Positions 1 to 8,562 of a stretch of DNA of 16,519 bases are shown one piece after another. Below the pieces are notes generated by a model, which had not been told where the DNA came from, made no database searches, and worked only from the letters and a program-made list of their open reading frames with translations. A program made the position numbers and the translations under genes. Origin of the DNA: VYDC01 sp034420495 (GTDB taxonomy: Bacteria > Chloroflexota > Dehalococcoidia > UBA2979); the NCBI GenBank assembly GCA_034420495.1, contig DAOULG010000086.1:1-16519 (forward strand). The letters are read 5' to 3'. Positions within the stretch are counted from its first letter, which is position 1. Every line of letters begins with the position of its first letter.

Positions 1-71
1 CCGTGGTCCACGTGACCAATCGTCCCCACGTTCGCGTGCGGCTTCGTCCGCTCAAACTTGTCCTTCGCCAT
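1..71 (-). CDS. tuf: Elongation factor Tu, N-terminal fragment (cut by window edge)
   Basis: The last gene of the str operon; only the first 23 codons and part of the next lie in the window. The fragment reads MAKDKFERTKPHANVGTIGH and then VDHG, which is the EF-Tu N-terminus running into the G1 P-loop (GHVDHGK). EF-Tu is the GTPase that carries aminoacyl-tRNA to the ribosomal A site in the cytoplasm. The ATG is preceded by a purine-rich AGGGAG ribosome binding site. It follows fusA by 34 bases, so co-transcription is likely. Identification is firm despite the short length, because both the N-terminal signature and the operon position match. Confidence 0.95.
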   Translation of the reverse strand, partial: MAKDKFERTKPHANVGTIGHVDH

Positions 72-105
72 CCCTCTGTCTCCCTCGCACGCTCCCAGAC
101 GTTCC

Positions 106-2202
<2,097 letters not shown>

Positions 2203-2210
2203 CTCGTGCG

Positions 2211-2218
2211 TCTTCCTC
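2211..2218 (-). promoter_or_regulatory. fusA ribosome binding site
   Basis: The minus strand reads GAGGAAGA about 8-9 bases before the ATG at 2202. This helps decide the fusA start against the longer upstream open frame. Confidence 0.6.
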
Positions 2219-2233
2219 GGCGCCTGATAGCCG

Positions 2234-2261
2234 CCGCCCCCACCTGGTCGGGCGGGGGCGG
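2234..2261 (-). repeat. Inverted repeat in the rpsG-fusA gap
   Basis: Arms CCGCCCCC (2234-2241) and GGGGGCGG (2254-2261) form a perfect 8-bp stem with a 12-base loop, within the 73 bases between the rpsG stop and the fusA start. No U-tract follows, so it is not an obvious terminator. It could adjust the S7/EF-G ratio or protect mRNA ends. In such a GC-rich genome chance is also possible. Confidence 0.5.
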
Positions 2262-2275
2262 GGTGCAGGCGGCTG

Positions 2276-2746
2276 CTACCAGCGATAGTGAACAAAGGCG
2301 CGGTTCGCCTCCGCCATCCGGTGGACCTCTTCCTTCCGGCGCACGGCGGCGCCGGCGTTGTTGGCGGCGTCGAGCAGCTCCGCCGCGAGCTTCTCCGCCA
2401 TCGACCGCCCGGCGCGGCGACGGGCGCCGTCGACGAGCCAGCGCAGCGACAGGCTGAGCCGGCGGTCGGGGCGGACGTCGACCGGCACCTGGTAGGTGGC
2501 TCCGCCGACGCGGCGCGGCTTGACCTCGATGACGGGGCTCGCGTTGCGGACCGCCTGCTCAAAGATGTCGACGCCGCGGCGTCCGGTCTGCGTCTCCATG
2601 GTGTCGAAGGCCGAGTAGACGATGCGCTCGGCGAGGCTCTTCTTCCCGCTGTACATGATCCGATGCGTCAGCCGCGTCACGAGCGTCGACTGGTAGCGCG
2701 GGTCGGGCGAGACACGGCGCCGGGGAGAGCGGTTGCGCCTCGCCAC
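2276..2746 (-). CDS. rpsG: 30S ribosomal protein S7
   Basis: S7, 156 residues, the standard length. It nucleates assembly of the 30S head by binding the 3' major domain of 16S rRNA and lies near the E site. It begins MARRNRSPRRRVSPDPRYQS and contains the typical LTHRIMYSGKKSLAERIVY stretch, ending MAEANRAFVHYRW. The start is GTG (2744-2746), only four bases after the rpsL stop. Its ribosome binding site (AGGAAGG) lies inside the last rpsL codons, so translation is probably coupled to S12. In E. coli the S12-S7 gap is longer and carries an S7 autoregulatory site; there is no room for one here. The stop is TAG. Confidence 0.97.
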   Translation of the reverse strand: MARRNRSPRRRVSPDPRYQSTLVTRLTHRIMYSGKKSLAERIVYSAFDTMETQTGRRGVDIFEQAVRNASPVIEVKPRRVGGATYQVPVDVRPDRRLSLSLRWLVDGARRRAGRSMAEKLAAELLDAANNAGAAVRRKEEVHRMAEANRAFVHYRW

Positions 2747-2750
2747 CTCG

Positions 2751-3164
2751 TTAGCCCTTCCTGGTGCCGTACTTGCTGCGGCTGCGCCTGCGATCGCTCA
2801 CGCCCTGCGAGTCGAGCGCTCCGCGGATGATGTGGTAGCGGACGCCCGGGAGATCCTTGACGCGCCCGCCGCGCACCAGGACGACGGAGTGCTCCTGCAG
2901 CGTGTGGCCCTCGCCGGGGATGTAGGCCGTGACCTCGATGCCGTTCGTGAGCCTGACGCGCGCCACCTTCCGGAGCGCGGAGTTCGGCTTCTTGGGCGTG
3001 ACCGTGCGCACCTGAGTACAGACGCCGCGCTTCTGCGGCGAGCCGCGCCCCTCGCGGTCGACGCGGTTACGCAGCGTGTTCAGCCGGTAGCGCAGCGCCG
3101 GCGCCTTCATCTTGCGACCCGTGGAGGTCCGCCCCTTGCGCACCAACTGGTTGATCGTCGGCAC
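2751..3164 (-). CDS. rpsL: 30S ribosomal protein S12
   Basis: S12, 137 residues from the GTG at 3164. It sits at the decoding centre and controls accuracy. The start follows the universal PTINQLVRKGR N-terminus; the frame is open upstream, but the GTG has a good GGGAGG ribosome binding site and gives the canonical beginning. Visible signatures are PKKPNSALRKVARVRL and GGRVKDLPGVRYH. The lysines whose mutation gives streptomycin resistance (in PKKPNS and RVKDLPG) are wild type, and the Asp of KDLPG is the known beta-methylthiolation site. An insert of about 15 residues (about 25-40) sits before SPQKRGVC, compared with E. coli and Thermus; I recall this in Chloroflexota S12. It is the first gene of the str operon. 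Confidence 0.97.
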   Translation of the reverse strand: MPTINQLVRKGRTSTGRKMKAPALRYRLNTLRNRVDREGRGSPQKRGVCTQVRTVTPKKPNSALRKVARVRLTNGIEVTAYIPGEGHTLQEHSVVLVRGGRVKDLPGVRYHIIRGALDSQGVSDRRRSRSKYGTRKG

Positions 3165-3196
3165 CGCGCCTCCCGGCACTCGTTCCACGGCCGGCT

Positions 3197-3218
3197 CGGC
3201 GGCGGACGCCCGCCGCCG
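3197..3218 (-). repeat. 9-bp perfect hairpin in the rpsL leader
   Basis: CGGCGGCGG (3197-3205) pairs perfectly with CCGCCGCCG (3210-3218) around a 4-base loop. It lies about 25 bases upstream of the rpsL ribosome binding site. It has no U-tract, so a leader structure or protein-binding site is likelier than a terminator. Confidence 0.55.
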
Positions 3219-3332
3219 GCCTCGTCCCTCACCACCGCGCTGTTTCGGGCATCAAGAACGGCCGAGTGGCGAAGCGGGGAGCCAGCCGCGACGCCCCCTC
3301 CGGGGGTTGCCGTCGCCGGTCCTCGCCGCTCC

Positions 3333-3348
3333 ACGGCCAAACGGCCGT
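3333..3348 (-). repeat. Small hairpin in the rpsL leader
   Basis: ACGGCC (3333-3338) and GGCCGT (3343-3348) form a perfect 6-bp stem with a 4-base loop, about 30 bases downstream of the likely transcription start of the str operon. Confidence 0.4.
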
Positions 3349-3381
3349 CCCGCAATACATCCGCGATGAGCGCGACCATCG

Positions 3382-3410
3382 ATGCTAGGGCTCGCCCCGT
3401 GCAGTGTCAA
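3382..3410 (-). promoter_or_regulatory. Sigma-70-type promoter of the str operon
   Basis: The minus strand has a perfect -35 box TTGACA (3405-3410), a 17-base spacer and a -10 box TAGCAT (3382-3387; 4 of 6 consensus positions). It points into rpsL-rpsG-fusA-tuf and is the best promoter match in the window. Transcription should begin near 3375, giving a leader of about 210 bases. Confidence 0.8.
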
Positions 3411-3562
3411 TGCGCGAGGCGGTCTCCCGCACCCCGCGCGCGGGCCCGGCGGAGGCACCCGCGGGACTCGTGGCGGGCGGCCTCCCCGCGGCCGCACCGG
3501 GGGTCGGTCCGGGGCGGAAGCGTCGCCGACAGCCGGTCCCGGGGAGGCGCCGTCGCCGGCCC

Positions 3563-4342
3563 TCAGCGCCTCAGGATCACGCGGCGGAAGGACTCGCGGA
3601 AAGGCGGATCCGCTTCCTGCTCGCCGCCCGGGGCGCCGGCGGCCTGGCGGCGCTGCTCGCGGGCGCGATCCCGCCACAGACGCATCAGGTCCTGCGGCGA
3701 GCGTCCGCCCATCTGCGAGCTGTGCGCGAGCACGGCGCGCACCTTGGTCCTGAGCACCGGCTCGACGTCCACGTGGAAGTCGGGGGCGTCGCTCCCGACG
3801 AGCAGGAGCGCGGCCGGCCGGTGGGGCTCGAGCTCCTCCTCCTTGTGTCCCGGGTAGTAGAGATGATCGTCGGCCGCCGGGTAGATGGCATCGTAGGTGG
3901 CCCGCCCGACGCGCCGGTGGTCGCGATGGTTGAAGCCGGGGCGGAAGCCGTCCCACGTCACGACGAGTTCCGGACGCCGGATGCGTATCTGCCGGACGAC
4001 GAGGCCCCGCAGCTCGTCGTCGTTGCGGAGAGCACCGTCGGGGAAGCCGAAGAAGATGGGCTCGCGGGCGCCGAGGATGGCGGCGGCCCGGCGCTGCTCC
4101 TCCTCGCGCACCCCGGCGAGGTACTGCGGCGTGACGGCGGGGTCCTTGGTGCCCTTGTTGCCGCTGGTCGCCACGACGATGTCGACCTCCCACCCCTGCT
4201 GCGTGAGCGTCGCGACCGTCCCGCCGCAGGAGAACTCGCTGTCGTCGGGGTGCGCCATCACCACCATGGCCCGCCGCGGCCCCTGCGCGGCGAGCGCGGC
4301 GAAGAGATCGGCCGCGTCGGCGAGCGGGGAGGCGGCGACCAC
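3563..4342 (-). CDS. PIG-L (LmbE-like) zinc deacetylase
   Basis: PIG-L family N-deacetylase, 259 residues from the GTG at 4342. The family removes the acetyl group from N-acetylglucosaminyl conjugates; MshB (mycothiol), BshB (bacillithiol) and GlcNAc-PI deacetylase are members. The zinc/catalytic motif AHPDD is at residues 30-34, with a following SE, and the second motif HRDH at 139-142, preceded by GFN. The C-terminal half keeps the DHLYYPGHKEEE region. No signal peptide is seen, so it is likely cytoplasmic. It begins four bases after the glycosyltransferase stop, which suggests an operon and a shared pathway. The start is uncertain: the ATG at 4267 (codon 26) would still include AHPDD. The exact substrate cannot be told from sequence. 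Confidence 0.9.
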   Translation of the reverse strand: MVAASPLADAADLFAALAAQGPRRAMVVMAHPDDSEFSCGGTVATLTQQGWEVDIVVATSGNKGTKDPAVTPQYLAGVREEEQRRAAAILGAREPIFFGFPDGALRNDDELRGLVVRQIRIRRPELVVTWDGFRPGFNHRDHRRVGRATYDAIYPAADDHLYYPGHKEEELEPHRPAALLLVGSDAPDFHVDVEPVLRTKVRAVLAHSSQMGGRSPQDLMRLWRDRAREQRRQAAGAPGGEQEADPPFRESFRRVILRR

Positions 4343-4346
4343 GGGC

Positions 4347-5669
4347 TCAGCAGCCCCCGGCGGCCGCCGGGCGCGCGTGTTCGCGGGTGAGCTCCGCATA
4401 GAGCGCGGCGATCTCCCTGGCAACGGCGTGCCAGGCGTACCGGCGCATCGAGCGCGAGGCCGCCTCCCCCATCGAGCGACGGAGCGGCTCGTTGCGCAGC
4501 AGGAGCTCGATGCGCTCGGCGAAGGGCTCGGGACAGTGCCAGGGGACGAGATAGCCGGTGCGCCCATCCTCGACGGTCGTGGTGAGCCCGCCGACGCGCG
4601 AGGCGACGACCGGCACGCCCGCGGCCATCGCCTCGACGGCCGCCAGGCCGAACGACTCGTAGAGGGAGGGGACGGCAACCACATCGGCGGAGGCGTAGTA
4701 GAGAGGCAGGCGCTCGTGCGGGACCGCTCCCACGAACCGCACCCCCTCCCCCACCCCGAGTTCCTCCGCGAGCGCCCGCAGCCGATCCACCTCCTCCGAT
4801 GCCTGTTCGACGCCGCCCGCGATGAGGAGCTCGACCCCGGGCACGCCCCCGGGCCGCGCGATCTGGGCGAGGGCGCGGACCAGGATGTCGAGCCCCTTCA
4901 GCCGCTGAATGCGGCAGACCGCGAGCACGATGCGCGACGCCGGGGAGAGGCCGAGCTCGGCGCGCGCCCTCCGGGCCTCCTGCGGACGGAAGCGTCCCAG
5001 GTCGACGCCCAGGGGAACGACGCGCGTGCGCCCGGGCGCGACGCCGTAGATGCGGCGCAGCAGTCCCACCTCGTGCTCGGTCGCCACGACGATGCGATCG
5101 GCCGCGTGGACGAGCCGCCGCTCCGAGGCGAGCCTCACCGACGGTTCCCGCTGCGCGGCGAGCGCGCGCCGCTTCACCTCGCCCAGCGTGTGGAACATCG
5201 CGATATGCGGCACGCGCCAGCGCTCGGAGAGGTGCTCCGCGGCGAGCACGGAGAGCCAGTAGTGCGCATGCACGATGTCGTAGCAGGAGCCGTCGCGCTC
5301 CGCGAAGGCGGCAACGCCGCGGGAGAAGGCGTCGACGTGGTCGCTGAGCGCCGCGGGGAGCAGTGGAACCGCCGGGCCCGCCTCGATCTGCACCAGTCGC
5401 ACGCGCGTGGCGATCGGCTGGACCTCCGGCGTCTCCTCCCGCTCGCGGCGCGTGAAGACATCGACGGTGATCCCGACGCGGCCGAGCTCCCTCGCAACCT
5501 CGCGGACGTAGACGTTCATCCCTCCCGAGACGGGTCCCCCCGGCGGGGCCAGCGGCGAGGTGTGCAGCGAGAGGATCGCGACGCGCCCCACGCCGTCGCT
5601 GACGGAGTCGCGGACGACGGGCCGGCGGCGGAGCGGCGACGGAGCGCGGTCGAGCAGCGAGTACGTCAC
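4347..5669 (-). CDS. GT4-family glycosyltransferase, MshA/sucrose-synthase-like
   Basis: Retaining GT-B glycosyltransferase of 440 residues. The N-terminal Rossmann half has LSLHTSPLAPPGGPVSGGMN (33-52), HAHYWLS (134-140) and FHTLGEVK (159-166). The C-terminal half has the donor-binding CRIQRLKG (252-259) and the E-x7-E pair (E338, E346) in PSLYESFGLAAVEAMAAG. These resemble MshA, which joins GlcNAc to inositol phosphate, and related enzymes. By my hand alignment the loop lysine that MshA uses for the phosphate is not conserved, so the acceptor may differ. The PIG-L deacetylase follows directly. The start is GTG, seven bases after folE, without a strong ribosome binding site; GTG at 5591 (codon 27) is an alternative. 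No membrane segment is seen. Confidence 0.88.
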   Translation of the reverse strand: MTYSLLDRAPSPLRRRPVVRDSVSDGVGRVAILSLHTSPLAPPGGPVSGGMNVYVREVARELGRVGITVDVFTRREREETPEVQPIATRVRLVQIEAGPAVPLLPAALSDHVDAFSRGVAAFAERDGSCYDIVHAHYWLSVLAAEHLSERWRVPHIAMFHTLGEVKRRALAAQREPSVRLASERRLVHAADRIVVATEHEVGLLRRIYGVAPGRTRVVPLGVDLGRFRPQEARRARAELGLSPASRIVLAVCRIQRLKGLDILVRALAQIARPGGVPGVELLIAGGVEQASEEVDRLRALAEELGVGEGVRFVGAVPHERLPLYYASADVVAVPSLYESFGLAAVEAMAAGVPVVASRVGGLTTTVEDGRTGYLVPWHCPEPFAERIELLLRNEPLRRSMGEAASRSMRRYAWHAVAREIAALYAELTREHARPAAAGGC

Positions 5670-5676
5670 CGGGCTG

Positions 5677-6279
5677 CTACGACTGCGCGCGGATGAGCTG
5701 CAGGAACTCGGCGCGGCTCTCCGGATCGCGACGGAAGACCCCGCGCATCGCCGAGGTCACCATCCGCGATCCGGGCTTCCGGATGCCGCGGGCCGTCATG
5801 CAGAGATGCTCCGCCTCGATCACGACGCCCACGCCGCGCGCGGCGAGCACCCGCTCGATGCAGTCGGCAATCTGCGTGGTGAGGCGCTCCTGCACCTGCG
5901 GGCGCTTCGCGAAGATCTCGACGGCGCGCGCGAGCTTGGAGAGCCCCACGATGCGGCCGTCCGGGAGGTAGCCGACGTGCGCCTGCCCGTGGAACGGCAG
6001 GAGGTGGTGCTCGCACATCGAGTAGAACGGGATCTCGCGCAGGATGACCATCTCGTCGTGGTCCTCCTCGAAGCTCACCGCGAGCACCTCCTCGGGGTCG
6101 AGGAAGAGTCCCTCCAGGAGCTCCTGGTACATGCGCGCCATCCGCTCCGGGGTGTCGACGAGACCCTGGCGATCGGGATCCTCCCCGACGGCGACGAGCA
6201 GCTCGCGCAAGAGGCCCGCGAGGGCGGGAGCATCGAAGGCCCGCGCCGTCAGGGAGCCGCGCGGGAGCGACAGGGTCAT
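5677..6279 (-). CDS. folE: GTP cyclohydrolase I
   Basis: FolE, 200 residues, converts GTP to 7,8-dihydroneopterin triphosphate plus formate, the entry step of folate (and queuosine or tetrahydropterin) synthesis. It acts as a cytoplasmic toroidal decamer. Zinc ligands are visible: Cys89 and His92 in YSMCEHHLLPFHG and Cys160 in EHLCMTARG, matching C110, H113 and C181 of the E. coli enzyme. The GLVDTPERMARMY and LSKLARAVEIFAKRPQVQERLT signatures are intact. This is the type IA family, not the Cys-less IB form. The ATG start is preceded by a GAGAGGA ribosome binding site. A possible extended -10 promoter lies at 6343-6351. The stop is TAG. The glycosyltransferase follows after seven bases. Confidence 0.97.
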   Translation of the reverse strand: MTLSLPRGSLTARAFDAPALAGLLRELLVAVGEDPDRQGLVDTPERMARMYQELLEGLFLDPEEVLAVSFEEDHDEMVILREIPFYSMCEHHLLPFHGQAHVGYLPDGRIVGLSKLARAVEIFAKRPQVQERLTTQIADCIERVLAARGVGVVIEAEHLCMTARGIRKPGSRMVTSAMRGVFRRDPESRAEFLQLIRAQS

Positions 6280-6342
6280 CTCTCGCGTCCTCTCGGGCCG
6301 GAGTGCGATCCACGCTCCGACGGCGGCGCGCCCCGGTGGCGG

Positions 6343-6351
6343 ATCCTAGCA
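6343..6351 (-). promoter_or_regulatory. Possible extended -10 promoter for folE
   Basis: The minus strand reads TGC-TAGGAT, an extended -10 arrangement (TGn plus 4 of 6 TATAAT positions), 64 bases upstream of the folE ATG. There is no recognisable -35 box. It lies in the 97-base gap after thrC, the widest gap between rpsR and the str leader. Confidence 0.35.
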
Positions 6352-6376
6352 TGAGCCCCCGCACGCCCGGCGCCGG

Positions 6377-7465
6377 CTAGCTCCAGCCGAGGGCGCGCGC
6401 GACGGCGACGGATTCCCCCGGCACCTCCCGGCGCACGGTCGGGACGCTCAGGGCGGTCTCCGGATCCTTCAGGCCCGAGCCGGTGATCACGCAGACGGCC
6501 ACCAGGCCCCGGAGGCTCTCCCCGGCCCGGGCCATCGCCATCAGCCCCGCGACCGATGCCGCCGAGGCCGGCTCGCAGAAGATGCCCTCCTCCACGGCGA
6601 GCCGCCTGTAGGCATCGAGGATGTGCTCGTCGCTCACCGCCTCGAGGCGACCGGCCGAGTCGTCGCGCGCGGCGATGGCGCCCCGCCAGGACGCCGGATT
6701 CCCGATGCGGATCGCGGTGGCCACGGTCTCGGGCTCGTCGACCGGCTCTCCGTGCACCAGCGGCGCCGCCCCCTCTGCCTGGAAGCCCCACATGCGCGGC
6801 GTTCTCAGCGAGCGCTCGCGGTGGCGGTACTCGACGAAGCCCGCCCAGTAGGCCGTGATGTTGCCCGCGTTCCCGACGGGGATCGCGAGCAGATCCGGGG
6901 CGTCGCCGAGATCGTCGGCGATCTCGAATGCGGCCGTCTTCTGGCCGGCGATCCGGTAGGGATTCACCGAGTTCACCAGCGCAACCGCGTCGCGATCGGC
7001 GAGCTCGCGCGCGATCTGCAGGCACCGGTCGAAGGAGCCGTCGACCGCGACCACCTCCGCGCCGTGCGCCACCGCCTGCGCCAGCTTCCCCATCGCCACG
7101 TGGCCGCTCGGCACGAGGACGTAGGCCGGGAGCCCGTGGCGGGCGGCGTAGGCGGCGGCGGAGGCGGAGGTGTTCCCGGTCGAGGCGCAGAGCACCGCCC
7201 GGGCCCCCTCCTCCACGGCCTTGGCGACGGCCACGACCATGCCGCGGTCCTTGAAGGAGCCGGTCGGGTTCGCGGACTCGAGCTTGAACCAGAGCTCGTC
7301 CAGGCCGAGCTCGTCGCCGATCGCGCGTGAGCGGACGAGCGGCGTCCCGCCCTCCCCCAGCGTGACCATCGGCGTGCGGTCGGTGAGGGGCAGCAGGTCG
7401 CGGTAGCGCTCCATGATGAAGCGACCGGGCGCCCCCTCCACCCGCCCGCGGCGATCGACCGTCAC
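6377..7465 (-). CDS. thrC: Threonine synthase
   Basis: PLP-dependent fold-type II enzyme, 362 residues, converting O-phospho-L-homoserine to L-threonine. It reads ERYRDLLPLTDRTPMVTLGE followed by GGTPLV, the family N-terminal signature. The PLP lysine is K72 in NPTGSFKDRG, with the substrate loop ASTGNTSASAAAYAARHG and the phosphate-binding GNAGN. This is the short bacterial and archaeal class, without the long N-terminal domain of the E. coli enzyme. The GTG start overlaps the stop of the upstream coiled-coil gene in the four bases GTGA (7462-7465), so translation is coupled. With hom two genes upstream it completes most of the threonine branch; no thrB (homoserine kinase) is present in the window. 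The stop is TAG. Confidence 0.96.
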   Translation of the reverse strand: MTVDRRGRVEGAPGRFIMERYRDLLPLTDRTPMVTLGEGGTPLVRSRAIGDELGLDELWFKLESANPTGSFKDRGMVVAVAKAVEEGARAVLCASTGNTSASAAAYAARHGLPAYVLVPSGHVAMGKLAQAVAHGAEVVAVDGSFDRCLQIARELADRDAVALVNSVNPYRIAGQKTAAFEIADDLGDAPDLLAIPVGNAGNITAYWAGFVEYRHRERSLRTPRMWGFQAEGAAPLVHGEPVDEPETVATAIRIGNPASWRGAIAARDDSAGRLEAVSDEHILDAYRRLAVEEGIFCEPASAASVAGLMAMARAGESLRGLVAVCVITGSGLKDPETALSVPTVRREVPGESVAVARALGWS

Positions 7466-8562
7466 GTCGGGGTCTCCGCGCTGCGCTCTCCGGATGGGGG
7501 ATCCCCCTCCTCCTCCCGGACGGGAGCCTCGGCGAGTCGGGCGAGCAACTCGTTCGCCACGCGCACCTCGCGGTCGAGCTCCGCGGCGTGCCGCCGGGCG
7601 GCCTGCGCCTGCGCATCCGCGCTCCGGCGGACGTGCTCGAGCACCGCCTCCCGCTGCCCCTCCACGACGCCGTCGAGCATGCTCAGGCGCTCGGAGAGCC
7701 CGGCGGCGTCGCCGCGCAGCAGCGACGCCGCCTCGTGCTGCGCATCGAGCCGGGCGCTCTCCTGGGCGAGGCGCTCCTCGAGCTCGGCGAGGCGGGCCTC
7801 GACGCGGTGCCGCTGCACGCGCTGCTGCTCGAGGGCGTCGACGAGTATCGCATCCTCGCGCTGGGTGGCGCGCAGCGACCCCATCTCGTCGCCGAGCTGG
7901 CGATAGTCGGCCGCGAGCACGCCGAGGCGCGTCTCGATCTCGCCGGCGGCGCTGCGCAGCGAGTCGGTCGCGGCGGCGAGGCGCGAGATCTGCTCGGCGG
8001 CGCGGCGCTGCACCTCGCGTTCTGCCGCGATTTCGCGCTCGACCTCCGCGAGCCGCTCCTCGACGCGGAGGGCTGCGGCCTGATGGGACCCCGCTTCGTC
8101 CAGCAGGCGGCGCAGCTGATCGCTCCCGAGCTCGCTCCTCTCCGCCAGCGTCTGGACGCGCTCGACGAGCACCTGCCGCTGGGCCTCACGCTCGGCCGCG
8201 CCCGCTCGCTCGTGCTCGATGAAGGCAAGGAGGCGCTGCGCGAGCTCCCGCCGCTGCGCCGACTCCGTCTCCATACGCTCGCGCAGCGCCTCGAGCTCGC
8301 GGGTGGCGTCACGCGCGAGCTGCTGCCCCGCCTCGTGGCGCTCGGTACGACCCGAGAGAACCTGGATCTGCTGCTGCGCGCCGTCCAGCTCGCCGCGCTG
8401 GGCATCCAGCTCCGTGCGCAGCACCGCCAGCATCCGCTGGTGCTCGGCATGGAGCTGCCGCACGACCTCCGCCTGCTGGGCGATGAGCTCGCGGGCGGCC
8501 GCAACCTGCACGGCCTCCGGATCGGCGGCATCCGGGGCGGCACCTCCACGCTCCGCCGTCAC
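7462..8562 (-). CDS. Hypothetical coiled-coil protein between hom and thrC
   Basis: Unrecognised protein of 366 residues, almost entirely predicted long alpha helix. Residues about 18-340 are rich in Ala, Glu, Arg, Gln and Leu with heptad-like spacing and few prolines. There is no signal peptide, membrane segment or enzymatic motif. The extreme C-terminus is short, acidic and proline-containing. The GTG start overlaps the hom TGA in GTGA (8559-8562), and its own TGA overlaps the thrC GTG in the same way, so it is translated as the middle cistron of a tight hom-X-thrC unit. Function is unknown; a structural, scaffold or chromosome-associated (SMC-arm-like) role is possible but cannot be shown. 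The overlapping junctions and helical bias on this strand make it a convincing real gene. Confidence 0.85.
   Translation of the reverse strand: MTAERGGAAPDAADPEAVQVAAARELIAQQAEVVRQLHAEHQRMLAVLRTELDAQRGELDGAQQQIQVLSGRTERHEAGQQLARDATRELEALRERMETESAQRRELAQRLLAFIEHERAGAAEREAQRQVLVERVQTLAERSELGSDQLRRLLDEAGSHQAAALRVEERLAEVEREIAAEREVQRRAAEQISRLAAATDSLRSAAGEIETRLGVLAADYRQLGDEMGSLRATQREDAILVDALEQQRVQRHRVEARLAELEERLAQESARLDAQHEAASLLRGDAAGLSERLSMLDGVVEGQREAVLEHVRRSADAQAQAARRHAAELDREVRVANELLARLAEAPVREEEGDPPSGERSAETPT

Larger units (their letters stand above)
3165..3562. other. 398-base intergenic region holding the str operon promoter and leader
   Basis: No gene is supported here. The region separates the PIG-L deacetylase stop (3563) from the rpsL start (3164), both on the minus strand. 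The str promoter lies at 3382-3410, giving rpsL a leader of about 210 bases with at least two inverted repeats (3333-3348 and 3197-3218). The part between 3411 and 3562 is GC-rich with a 6-bp inverted repeat at 3477-3495 (GCGGCC / GGCCGC) but no U-tract terminator. Open frames crossing it have no recognisable protein similarity. Confidence 0.7.

Noticed and set aside
3258..3290. tRNA-Leu/Ser-like stretch (GCCGAGTGGCGAAG) in the intergenic region
   Set aside because: No acceptor stem, anticodon arm or T-loop (GTTCRANYC) could be found at suitable distances on either strand.
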